Shown here one piece after another: positions 51,001 through 59,527 of a stretch of 64,000 nt of DNA. The notes below the pieces were generated by a model. That model ran no database searches. It worked only from the letters and a program-made list of their open reading frames with translations, and was not told the origin of the DNA. Positions within the stretch are counted from its first letter, which is position 1. Every line of letters begins with the position of its first letter. Both the position numbers and the translations under genes were made by a program. This stretch comes from Tubulanus polymorphus (Eukaryota > Nemertea > Palaeonemertea > Tubulaniformes > Tubulanidae): NCBI RefSeq assembly GCF_964204645.1, contig NC_134030.1, forward strand, positions 5,950,278 to 6,014,277, given 5' to 3'.

Positions 51001-51637
51001 AGATGATCTTAGACTGGTCTAAAATCTAAGCCTGGCACCTAAAATATTACACATCTAGCATGAGGCACGGACTTCAACTACCTACCTCTTTAAAATGTTC
51101 CAAATTTTCAAAATCGTTGTCGTTATTATTCATCGACTGCAGTGAGTTGCACGGCACCTCACCGTCGCTATTCGTTTCACCAGGTGGCGCTATCGAACCG
51201 CTAGCCGAATCATCGTTAACGCCGCTGTTATCCGCGGTTCCCGTCGGTGATGTCGCCTCGCCGCGATAAAACGGATTGTTGCGCAAGTTATCGCTGACCA
51301 ACCACGTGTTCACGACGACATCTGTATCGGCGGCCATGTTCCCGAATCGTTGCCACGTCAACGCCCGAATATCGCGCAGGATCCAATTATCGTTGAAATC
51401 GTCGACGTACTTCGGCGACGAGTAACTGTGGAAACGGTTGACGTTGTTGAGGTCGTTGTAGATGTTCGCCGATTGCGTCAGTCCGATCGTTTGACCGAAG
51501 ACGATTTCCTGAATTTCCGGGTAATCGTCGTGGTTGCGGTGCGAACCTCGGCTGATCAACGAATCCAGATCGGTTCGTAATAAACTCAACAAGATCGCGA
51601 TCTGCACGAGGCCCTCGGTGAACACTTTCTTCAACAT
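39246..51637 (-). CDS. NFE2L1: CNC-bZIP transcription factor, NFE2L1/Nrf1 type
   Basis: Seven coding exons on the minus strand: 51637-51086, 50076-50025, 49436-49360, 49052-48606, 48215-48068, 46986-46783 and 40228-39246. All have AG acceptors and GT donors, and every junction keeps the frame. The total of 2463 bp encodes 820 residues plus TAA. The ATG at 51637 is chosen because the frame upstream has only TTG. MLKKVFTEGLVQIAILLSLL at the N-terminus matches the ER-targeting NHB1 segment of NFE2L1, which keeps the factor in the ER until it is retrotranslocated, deglycosylated and cleaved. Sequons NLT, NIS, NST and NVS in exons 5-6 suit the glycosylated central domain. HNHTYPTPPG (612-621), the CNC domain and the bZIP lie in exon 7. 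Known role of the family: proteasome, redox and lipid stress genes through ARE sites, as a heterodimer with small Maf. I see no clear DLG or ETGE Keap1 motif. Confidence 0.95.
41579..41837. mobile_element. piggyBac-type MITE with TTAA ends
   Basis: The left end TTAACCCTTTCAGTGC is mirrored exactly at the right end by GCACTGAAAGGGTTAA. The TTAA target duplication and CCC start are hallmarks of piggyBac elements. The 259-bp interior, with CGCAGTGCGGTG and GACGCACTATAGTGC, has no transposase frame. It lies inside the last intron of the NFE2L1-type gene. Confidence 0.85.
45007..45060. repeat. (AT)n microsatellite in intron
   Basis: A run of about 54 bases of TA with one GTA interruption. A shorter run lies at 44617-44645. 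Confidence 0.9.
47740..47836. mobile_element. hairpin MITE, TATAAAACCGGGCCC family (copy 2, degraded)
   Basis: TCTAACCCAGGGCTAACTCA, ATTGAAAATG and then GCCGGGTTAAAGAT, CTATAAAACTGGGCCCAG follow the family order. The left arm is shortened. It lies in the intron between exons 5 and 6. Confidence 0.6.
47882..48065. mobile_element. MITE whose end meets the exon 5 splice donor
   Basis: Left terminus CAGTAACACCTCTCCTAAGT, GAACAC. The right terminus read inversely is AAGTAAAACCTCCCTTCAAT, GCCTGAACGCC. Internal GGGAGGTGTTCACTAGTAGTG repeats the motif. About 184 bp. The right end coincides with donor positions +3 to +6 of exon 5 of the NFE2L1-type gene (donor GT at 48067-48066). The terminus style resembles hAT-like MITEs; class uncertain. 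Confidence 0.55.
50867..51035. repeat. dispersed repeat with AAGACC/GGTCTTA core (copy 3)
   Basis: AAAAGTGGTCTCAAATCTAA, ACTGGTCTTGAC and then AGATGATCTTAGACTGGTCT, AAAATCTAAG are diverged, partly inverted matches to the units at 23.0 and 24.5 kb. It lies in intron 1 of the NFE2L1-type gene. Confidence 0.45.
51086..51637 (-). CDS. NFE2L1: first coding exon: ER-anchor N-terminal domain
   Basis: This exon encodes residues 1-184. Residues 9-20 (GLVQIAILLSLL) form the uncharged NHB1 core after a KK pair. IVFGQTIGLTQSANIYNDL and WILRDIRALTWQRFG then VVNTWLVSD follow in the same order as the N-terminal blocks of NFE2L1. The donor is AAAGAG|GTAGGT in phase 0. This exon argues for the NFE2L1 (ER-resident) type rather than NFE2L2. 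Confidence 0.92.
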
Positions 51638-52187
51638 GTTTTTATCGCTCGTGTATTCGAATTTCGAATAAGTTGTCAAAACGAAAATTTGCCAACGATT
51701 GCGTTTTTCTCGAAATTCAGACGTAGAAGAACCTATCGTCCGTGCAGCTGCACTTCAGTTTCGTTGCCCATCTCAAACGAGCCACATATCGCTATGCGTT
51801 GTTATTGTATTCGTCGTTCGGTTCAAAAACAGATGTTTCCCGATCCTAGGAAAAGATGACGTGTCTATAGAAAAAAAAAACAACATAAAACATCCATTAA
51901 AGTTAAAATTTCCAAGCAGATGATTCGTTGTGTCGGTAAAACTCACTACAGACATATCTCACTTCTTTCATCCATAGTTAACTTCAACTAAAGGTTTTTG
52001 CCTTAAATTATCTCAAGTATCAAGTATCACCTTATAAGAATTTTTGAATTATACCCATTTATTTTCATAAAATTGGTGACATGCCCTTTTTGAAAGACGT
52101 GTTATCGGTGTCTTTTGCACTTTTTCAACAGGGTACTCAAAATCAAGAAAATCAGTTAAATCACTGAATATATAGTCATAGTTAAAT
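51638..52187 (-). other. 5' flank / 5'UTR of the NFE2L1-type gene
   Basis: The frame continues upstream of the ATG without another Met. A promoter is expected in or beyond this stretch, but I cannot mark a TATA box or start site. Confidence 0.35.
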
Positions 52188-52306
52188 AGAAGTGGATATT
52201 TAACCGTATATGGCAAAGTATTTACTGGTCTTCCGCTATTTTACCGTACATTATTACTATATATTTAGTATTAACTAATAAAAAGTAACAATAAAATCAT
52301 TATATT

Positions 52307-52400
52307 GGGTTTAGGGTTAGGGTTACGATAGGGTTAGTGTCAAGAGGGTGAGAAGAGGGTCCATAGGGTTTGGATAGGATTAGGGTAAGGTGAGGTACTA
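52307..52400 (+). repeat. degenerate telomere-like (TTAGGG) tract
   Basis: GGGTTTAGGGTTAGGGTTAC, GATAGGGTTAGTG and further GGGT/TAGGG blocks. It contains two or three perfect TTAGGG units and many imperfect ones. Confidence 0.7.
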
Positions 52401-52435
52401 TAGATAGGTAAAACATTGGGTTGGTTTTCAGCGAG

Positions 52436-52510
52436 TTCGGTGGTCTAGTGGTATGACGCTGCGCTTGTAATTTACTGGCCCGGGTTTCGAGTCTTGATCT
52501 ATCCGCTCTA
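52436..52510 (+). other. tRNA-like sequence (SINE head or tRNA pseudogene)
   Basis: TGGTCTAGTGGTATGACGC fits a D-arm with A box. CTTGTAA would place a TGT (Thr) anticodon. GGGTTTCGAGTC fits a B box. The anticodon and T stems pair poorly, so it is not a functional tRNA. Confidence 0.55.
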
Positions 52511-52699
52511 TTTTCTCTAACTCCATTCTCCACACTTTCCTTGAATTTTCTAAGTCGCGCACGCGCGGCGTAAATCAGCGACGATGTACGGTAAAATAGC
52601 GGAAATAAATACTCAGCTGTAAACGGTAAAATATCCACTGCGTAGTTAAATTGCTGTCTGGTTACACTCATCTAGCTGCACATGATTTAACTCCATGAC

Positions 52700-52825
52700 C
52701 CAGTTGCTCAATAGTTAGAGAGTCAACGTGAATAGTTGACGTAGTGACAATTTCAATTTAAAAAGTCCATTGACGTTGCCACGATTATCCAATATCTTTA
52801 ACCAACCATTGAGCAACTGGCCATT
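52700..52825. mobile_element. small MITE, CCAGTTGCTCAAT termini
   Basis: CCCAGTTGCTCAATAGTTAG on the left is matched inversely by GCCAGTTGCTCAATGGTTGG on the right. The interior shares blocks with 5024-5115. Confidence 0.65.
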
Positions 52826-53211
52826 GCTCTTGCTAATTCATATTCAATACCCATAAGTCAAGTAACAGTAGGCTTTTCTAAAAATTTTAATGGGCCTTAT
52901 AAGCCCTGTTGTTCCATAACACAACTTATAGGCCTAAGGCGAACACACGTACTCAAAAAGAAATAGGCCTACCCTGCCCCCGGCGCCGTAGGCCTACCTG
53001 ATGCCTATAGGTGGTAAAATAGTCACGCGTTATATAATTCATACTAAAACATTGGTTTTGATCTTTTTTAGCTGATGACATCGAATAGAACAGTCTGGAA
53101 TTATGAGTGTGGCGCAATGAATTGAATGACGAACTCATTGTGTCGCAGGAATTCCGTTAACCGGTGAAAATATCATTTCATCGATCAAATACACGTCAAC
53201 ATGCGACATAC

Positions 53212-53307
53212 CGTCGTCAATGTTGTAACGAAAACCTGGACGTTGGTGGAGGGATTCTACATCGAACAAATCGACGTTAATTCGAGCTGATTTTGAACGG
53301 CATTTAC
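53212..53307 (-). CDS. candidate internal exon of an unknown gene
   Basis: A pyrimidine-rich acceptor (TTTTATCCAG) and a strong donor (GACG|GTATGT) bound a 96-bp exon, phase 1 at both sides. It is open in one frame with KCRSKSARINVDLFDVESLH, then QRPGFRYNIDD. The frame also stays open past the donor for about 25 codons to a TGA. I found no partner exon and no family. It lies upstream of the NFE2L1-type gene and could belong to a separate minus-strand gene, or be chance. Confidence 0.28.
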
Positions 53308-53639
53308 CTGGATAAAATGCGACGATAAAACAAAGTGAAATTCATATGACTCAGCGCAGCGAATGACTTCCGGTTTGCCGGGTGACGACAGCGCATGCGG
53401 CATCCACAAGGAGCACCACGTGCTTTTGTTTATGTGTGACATAATCAATACAAAGCTACTTAGCGACTAAGAAAATATAAAACCGAGACTGTTTAAGCCG
53501 AAGAAAATACCTCTAATAATAATCAATAATATCAAGTTCATTCGAAAGTATAATTGTGCCACATAATCATTCGTAATTTCTCAGCTCTATGAACCTAGAA
53601 ATTTGGGATTCGAACTCAATCTCAACAGCGGCTTGCACA

Positions 53640-53897
53640 GGGACGCGAGCCTTCCGCTGACATAAAAAACCGTATTTGGACACGGAGCGGGATTACTGCC
53701 GCGGTTTAAAAATGAGTTTGCGACAGCGGCCTAAAGGCTTTGCTTGCCCACACTGAAAGCTACTGTTCTCTCTCTCTTTTTATAATTGTGCTTTATTTAA
53801 AAAAATTGTAAATTTTATTGTTTGTTTTCTCTCAACCTGTGTACATAGCCTGTCATGCTTTCTGTGAAATAAATTTGAACTTGAACTTGAACTTGAG
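53640..53897 (+). mobile_element. LINE-type retrotransposon 3' end
   Basis: The sequence runs to GAAATAAATT and then (TGAACT)n-type tail repeats, TTGAACTTGAACTTGAACTT, as expected of a 5'-truncated non-LTR element. No reverse transcriptase remains. The left boundary is approximate. Confidence 0.6.
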
Positions 53898-54179
53898 TTC
53901 GCCGCTTCTCCGGCGTTGAACTATCAGCAGATTAATTATGGCGATCGGTCCACCGCTTAGATTTGATAATCGTTGTAGGACTTTTGAAATTTTTTTTTCA
54001 TCTGCCTTTCCGTAGATGCTATCAAAAATTGCGCAGCCGATCAACAGTCCTCGTGTCCAGTCAAGTGGTCGGCGCGGCACACAAGTATGGATTTTGTCGA
54101 AAATATCGAGGGTGCAAAGCATTTCTCGCTGAGTTGTGTCGCGTAACGCGCAATAAAGTAGGATATTCGTCCTCAATTT

Positions 54180-54520
54180 GGTTATTCTCAGGCGCAGATT
54201 CAGACGTACCCGAGGCACGTGCACGGACATGCTTGGCATTCTTACATTTAGTCGTCTCTTTTGATAGTAGAAAAAGGCACATTTTTACGAGACGAGGCAG
54301 ATAATCTTAAACAACAAAAGGCACATTCAGTCGTCCATCAATTTTAAAAAACAAGAAAAGGCACTTTTAGTCGTCTATATCAATCCCAAAAGTAGAAAAG
54401 GGCATACAACAAGACGAGGCAGATAACTTTCAACAAAAACGTGCTGCACCATCTTTCAGGACTCCATCTTTATTGCCTGAAAACTAAATCCCAATACAGT
54501 AAATTTTCTTGAAAGCACTT
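54180..54520 (+). repeat. dispersed repeat shared with 61133-61430 (copy 1)
   Basis: CGCAGATTCAGACG, AGTAGAAAAAGGCACATTTT, ACGAGGCAGATAA, AACAAAAACG, CATCTTTCAGG and TTTATTGCCTGAAAACTAA occur in order. The AGAAAAGGCAC block is repeated three times here. Confidence 0.6.
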
Positions 54521-55090
54521 TGCACCAGGACTTCATTTACTGCTCGGAAATAAATTGCACCAAAAAGCAGTAAATTTCCAAAATTTTCTTGTGGATGACT
54601 GCACACCCCTCTCGTTTGTCGTGGATTGTTGCTACCCTCACCAGTGGTCCCTGAATCTGATACCGGGTACGGGGACGGTCTTCTTGTGGCGTCAGAGGTC
54701 TAGTCCATTTGCCATTTTCGACTAGTAAATTATGACTTCCACAGCGGAATTTACTTAGAATATTGACAATTTTCTTACTGTCTAAATCGAGATAATTCTC
54801 ATATTGGTAAGTTTGTTTGAATGTTGTATAAAGGTAACATTTACGGCTATTTTCTATTGTTTGCGTTCTACAGTCTCTAAAAGATATGACTCGATTTCTA
54901 TTTGCTGTAACAGCCAGAAGCCTATACGTAGAAGGGCTTCCGGAGATTGAGCTCGATTGAGCTTAACACTTTCGAATACATAGATCAGAATGATACCTGG
55001 GTCAAAAATAAAACCAGTCTATTAAACCGGGCCATGTTGTACATTTAAATCTATTTCAATGTATACTAAAACAAAACCATGATCAGATAT
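54521..55090. other. intergenic, one hairpin-MITE fragment
   Basis: ATGATACCTGGGTC, AAACCAGTCTATTAAACCGG then GCCATG (54988-55037) resembles the end of a TATAAAACCGGGCCC hairpin. I see nothing else. Confidence 0.35.
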
Positions 55091-55166
55091 GTATATATGG
55101 CTAGTGTCGACAGAGTTTCACAATTGAAGTATATATGGCTAGTGTCGACAGAGTTTCACAATTGAA
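55091..55166 (+). repeat. exact tandem duplication of 38 bp
   Basis: The 38-base unit starting GTATATATGGCTAGTGTCGA and ending CACAATTGAA occurs twice head to tail without a mismatch. It lies just beyond the 3' end of the first GPCR unit. Confidence 0.95.
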
Positions 55167-55317
55167 TGATTCCAGTAGGTGGCGGCATTGTAGTTTATGT
55201 TCACCCATCTTTTTATATATCCATCGCCAATTCAGTGTACTCATAATTTTTCCTTAAACGAGTATAGCTTTCGCGGTATTATTCCCAATCCTTAAATACC
55301 TCGGTAGAAATTTGTGA

Positions 55318-56223
55318 TTATGTAAGATCTTTAGCGACTTCTCTCCTGCATTTCGGCTCAAAGCACAAAACCTGGCGAGCGGCTAGTCTGAATTTCTTTC
55401 CGAACGCGAAATAGATGAAGAAATTGACGGACGAATTGAAAATCGACAAGAATACCCCGACGTATGGGGTTTCCTTAAAGAGTTCCATGTCTTTTACGAG
55501 ATACACCAACGAATTCGCGGCTAGTGACATTTCGCAGATGACAAAGATTACTGACAAAGCTATCAATCTATGAGAAATTCTTTTAGGACATTCGATTGAC
55601 GTCGTTTTGCGTTCATTAGAACATTTCCACACCACACTTATGTTGACGAAGAAGACGATCAAACAATATGTAGTGATCTTGATGAAATATATAATTCTAC
55701 CGGATAGCGGGTGAACTAACATAAGTATGGCTTCCACCAAAGCGATAATCCACGCAGCCGCGATGACAGAACAGATCTTTGCGGTGGTAGGGGCGTGTCG
55801 TCTGGCAAAGAAAGGATACTGTATGCCCATATAACGATCAATATTGACCAGGACGATTACGGACCGAGATAAAAAGTATAACATCAAAACGATCCCTGCA
55901 GTAATAACAGCCACCGTGGCATGATCGTTGGTATACTTGTGACATAACGACGAGACCAAGACAACCAACAGATAAAAACCATCCGTACTGGCAAGAGTTC
56001 GCAGTAACGTATTGTGGGCAGTCTTACGACCGAGTAGTTTACACTCCCGCGTCAAAACGATAAAACAAAGCACGTTCAATATTATTCCGATCGGTAGAAT
56101 CACGGAGAACGCCACCACTAATTCGGACAATGAAAAATAAACATGAAATATGTTTCCTCTGCCATTTTTGATGATATCATTCCCACCTCTCTCATCAGGT
56201 TTTGTTGTGGTAAAATTGTCCAT
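55318..56223 (-). CDS. class A orphan GPCR, tandem copy A (301 residues)
   Basis: One exon, ATG 56223 to TAA 55318-55320. Seven hydrophobic segments start at about residue 30. The DRY motif is intact in VNIDRYMGIQYP (129-131). TM7 reads NSSVNFFIYFAFGKKFR, the NPxxY variant usual in FMRFamide-receptor-like proteins. Compared with copy B there are 27 substitutions in 301 positions, about 91% identity. Peculiar to A: the TM6 proline is replaced by serine (CEMS, 230-233); an N-terminal sequon N3-F-T is present; ACATAA replaces ACCGAA, ending the protein 13 residues early, while the following codons still read on to the old stop. No TM3/ECL2 disulphide pair is evident. Probably a plasma-membrane receptor of unknown ligand; it may be losing function. 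Confidence 0.88.
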   Translation of the reverse strand: MDNFTTTKPDERGGNDIIKNGRGNIFHVYFSLSELVVAFSVILPIGIILNVLCFIVLTRECKLLGRKTAHNTLLRTLASTDGFYLLVVLVSSLCHKYTNDHATVAVITAGIVLMLYFLSRSVIVLVNIDRYMGIQYPFFARRHAPTTAKICSVIAAAWIIALVEAILMLVHPLSGRIIYFIKITTYCLIVFFVNISVVWKCSNERKTTSIECPKRISHRLIALSVIFVICEMSLAANSLVYLVKDMELFKETPYVGVFLSIFNSSVNFFIYFAFGKKFRLAARQVLCFEPKCRREVAKDLT

Positions 56224-57118
56224 TGCTTACAACATTGCTCTTCTACCGTCATTATTGTTTCAAAACTCGGCCAGACGTCACGATCATCGTGTGAGCTTGT
56301 TTCGGAGCGGGTAGCGACATCCACCTAGGCAGGAATTTTGAAAAATAGTAGACATGTTTGAATATGATATCATAATTGTTGTTGACGAACGTTTGTTACG
56401 GAAAGGCCCACACGGAATTGAAAACTATACGCCCGAATGATAGGTTCAGATGAAAAATAACAGCCCTATAACGTCGAAGAGGCTTCGATATCAGCGCACA
56501 ATATTTTTAGGCTATGCTATTCATATGCGACACGGGGGAAATAAATAATGTGTAAACGAACACAGTGAAATGTATTGTTTACCATCCAATTCAAACACAT
56601 TACCACCACCGAATCGTCTGACAATGATGTAATAATGATGGAAATATCGTATCGGCGTCAACCGTATTTGATGCTGAATAGAATTGTTAAGTGGCAAAAT
56701 CTTGCTCTGCATGAACCGAGAGATCCCGTTTTTAACAACCTTGTTTTCCCGTGAAATATAACAGGTTATCAGTTCATAATACGTTGTAATTTCAATGCTC
56801 GACTTACGACTAATATATGGGTTGATCTTCGAAATGAATGATCCTTGTTGATGATGATAAAACATCGCAAAGCACAAGAATCATATTCAGTAAATGTAAT
56901 GTAAACTTCAGATTCGCCAACTGAAAATACTTGAAATAGACGTCTTTCACTTTTAAACCAAAAATACATATTTTTGCTTAAACGTTTACTGTAATTTTTA
57001 AACATTTCAATTAATAAAGATAAAACAATGCTATGCGTAGTAACTTATAGCTTAAAAGTGATTCAAACATAAAGGATCAGAATATGAATCGTTACAAGTT
57101 ATCATATACATCCCTTAC

Positions 57119-57124
57119 CTTTTG
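57119..57124 (-). promoter_or_regulatory. orphan 5'UTR-exon splice donor
   Basis: CAAAAG|GTAAGGG on the minus strand matches the donor at 61630 that serves the 177-residue gene in unit B. In unit A the matching acceptor TATTTTCAG survives near 56921, but the coding exon is gone. Confidence 0.5.
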
Positions 57125-57404
57125 AAAACCGTATGTTTATCTAAATCCAACGAGTATGAATGAATGTACTATATGCAAAATTAAACACAGCCATAATACT
57201 TGCCGATGTAAGGAATTATATATCACCTTCGCAAATGATATTCACAGACAATTTACTATAATGTATAAAGGTTCAAAACTCGGGAACTCAGTACTGAAAA
57301 ATCTAAAATTATGTAGTTATCTCACGTCTTTTGGAAATCTACAAGAATCTCATTTCCCAATATGATTGAATTAAATTAGAATACAATATGTATTTCTAAT
57401 GTTA

Positions 57405-57900
57405 ATAAGTTCTTTAAGTTTTAAGATTTAAGTTTAAGTTTATTGAAATAGACCATCATGGTCCTTAATTTCATTACAATAAATTTCTATAAATACAATA
57501 CGTTCAATACAATACATTACATTTCGGAAAATATAGAATATACTATGTACTGACGCCGTTTCTATATCGGCACCCGTCAATTTGTAAAGTAGTAAATTCG
57601 AGGATATAACAACGCTAATCATATACATTCACGATTGGATTCTTTTCAGACCTAAGAAACAGTATTTACCTAATTTTAGCAATTCGTTCTCGTTCTGTGC
57701 ACTCAATAACTGAATACATTTATGTACAGATGGGTATCTATAATAATAGGATGTTGTGTAATGGGATTAATGTGTTTGTCCTGTGACTTGTAGGTTTGAA
57801 TGGGGTATTAATGTGCATGAATGCGTGTTGGCGACTCGGCCTTCTAGGTCATAAGTTTCTTTTTAAATTTACTAGTCGTCCAGCGTCTTATACATTATCA
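57405..57900 (-). mobile_element. LINE-type retrotransposon 3' end (minus)
   Basis: On the minus strand the sequence ends CATGATGGTCTATTTCAATA then AACTTAAACTTAAATCTTAA. This is a polyadenylation-like AATAAA followed by (CTTAAA)n-type tail repeats, as in non-LTR elements. No coding remains. It lies between the two GPCR units; its upstream limit is approximate. Confidence 0.6.
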
Positions 57901-58582
57901 CAATATGTTGTATTCACTCCTCGTGCTAATTCTTATGGTAATTTCATTCGTTGATAAAACATAAACTCTGGTGGCTACTATGAGTATCTTATATTCAGAT
58001 AATAATGATAATTTATGATATAACGTCGATTCTTTATATGATTATTATTTCAATTTCATGTTTTTGCTAGGTTTAGAATATGACGAGGACATATTTTTCA
58101 TGATTCATTATTTCGATTATCTTGATGTTGATAACATTTCTTTTTGAATTGCAGCAGCAGGGATAGGATATGGTTTCAACGAGCAATAACCACGCCTCGT
58201 ATTTTCCTCATCAGCCATGATGCCGCCAGTGCGCGAAGCTGTCCACTAACGCGAGTAAACGATTTCTGTATTACAACACCCCTTTACATAACGACGGTGA
58301 CTCGAAAATCGTTCTATTTACCTGATAAAACATCCCCATTTAAACGAAAAAAAACGGTTTTCATCATCATATTTTCCGTTTGATGATTTCTTATTTCTCA
58401 ATTAGAAACGCATACATGTGCAATGATACAGCACAACTATGATATACGTGATAATACATGTATGAATTTTAGCGACACAGTGTACGTAAATTTTAGTCTT
58501 CCCTCCATTTTTCATACATCTAATGACCGCTAACGTACATTGCCCGCTAATTTTTCCTTTAAAGAATATAGTGTTCGTGTTT

Positions 58583-59527
58583 TTATTCCATATCCTTAGA
58601 TACATTGGTAGGAATTTGCGATTCGGTAAGATCTTTAGCGACTTCTCTCCTGCACTTCGGCTCAAAGCACAAAACCTGGCGAGCGGCTTGTCTGAATTTC
58701 TTTCCGAACGCGAAATAAACGACGAAATTGACGGACGAATTGAAAATCGATAATAATACCCCGATGTATGGGGTTTCCTTAAAGAGTTCCATGTCTTTTA
58801 AGAGATACACCAACGAGCTCGTGGCAAGTGGCATTTCACAGATGACAAAGATGACTGATAAAGCTATCAATCTATGAGAAAGTCTTTTAGGACATTCGAT
58901 TGACGTCGTTTCGCGTTCGTTAGAACATTTCCGCACCACACTTATGTTGACGAAGACGACAATTACACAATATGTAGTGATCATGATGAAATGTAAGATT
59001 CTACCGGATAGCGGGTGAACTAACATAAGTATTGCTTGCACCAAAGCGATGATCCACGCAGCCGCGATGACAGAACAGATCTTTGTGGTGGTAGGGGCGT
59101 GTCGTCTGGCAAAGAAAGGATACTGTATGCCCATATAACGATCAATATTGACCAGGACGATTACGGACCGAGATAGAAAGTAAAACATCAAAACGATTCC
59201 TGCAGTAATAACAGCCACCGTGGCATGATCGTTGGTATACTTGTGATATAACGACGAGACTAAGACAACCAACAGATAAAATCCATCCGTACTGGTAAGA
59301 GTTCGCAGTAACGTATTGTGGGCAGTTTTACGACCGAGTAGTTTACACTCCCGCGTCAAAACGATAAAACAAAGCACGTTTAGTATTATTCCGAACGGTA
59401 GAATCACGGAGAACGTCACCACTAATTCGGACAAAGAAAAATAAACATGAAATATGTTTCCTCTGCCATTTTTGATGATGTCAATCCCACCAGTCTCATC
59501 AGGTTTTGTTGTGGTAAAAGTGTCCAT
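58583..59527 (-). CDS. class A orphan GPCR, tandem copy B (314 residues)
   Basis: One exon, ATG 59527 to TAA 58583-58585. It has the same architecture as copy A: DRY in NIDRYMGIQYP, TM6 CEMP with its proline retained, TM7 NSSVNFVVYFAFGKKFR, and a C-tail with CFEPKCRREVAKDL that could carry a palmitoylated Cys. It keeps the full C-terminus ESQIPTNVSKDME that copy A has lost. The N-terminal sequon of copy A is absent (MDTFT). Copy B looks like the better-preserved receptor. The sequence just upstream of the two ATGs (about 90 bp) is not alike, so promoter-proximal DNA differs between the copies. Ligand unknown. Confidence 0.9.
   Translation of the reverse strand: MDTFTTTKPDETGGIDIIKNGRGNIFHVYFSLSELVVTFSVILPFGIILNVLCFIVLTRECKLLGRKTAHNTLLRTLTSTDGFYLLVVLVSSLYHKYTNDHATVAVITAGIVLMFYFLSRSVIVLVNIDRYMGIQYPFFARRHAPTTTKICSVIAAAWIIALVQAILMLVHPLSGRILHFIMITTYCVIVVFVNISVVRKCSNERETTSIECPKRLSHRLIALSVIFVICEMPLATSSLVYLLKDMELFKETPYIGVLLSIFNSSVNFVVYFAFGKKFRQAARQVLCFEPKCRREVAKDLTESQIPTNVSKDME

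Larger units (their letters stand above)
52188..52643. mobile_element. composite TIR element with telomere-like and tRNA-like sequence
   Basis: Left arm (52188-52252): AGTGGATATTTAACCGTATA, AAGTATTTACTGG, TCCGCTATTTTACCGTACAT. The right arm (52583-52643) is the inverse: ATGTACGGTAAAATAGCGGA, AATAAATACTCAG, GTAAACGGTAAAATATCCACT. Inside, 52307-52400 is degenerate TTAGGG sequence and 52436-52510 is tRNA-like (see the two sub-entries). No transposase frame. Confidence 0.68.
55203..57160. repeat. segmental duplication, unit A
   Basis: The GPCR gene and its upstream region align in order with 58500-61670. Shared landmarks outside the coding region include GTCGAAGAGGCTTCGATATC, GTTTACCATCCAATTCAAA, GGAAATATCGTATCG, the CTTTCACTTTTAA block and AGTTATCATATACATCCCTT. 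Unit A lacks several insertions present in unit B and the 177-residue coding exon. Confidence 0.85.

Noticed and set aside
53853-54239. 128-codon minus-strand open frame with KFKFKFKF at its end
   Set aside because: It runs antisense through a LINE tail; the KF repeat is the tail microsatellite translated.
56521-57005. Minus-strand open frames upstream of GPCR copy A
   Set aside because: They lie in the duplicated non-coding flank, and the equivalent positions in unit B are not open.
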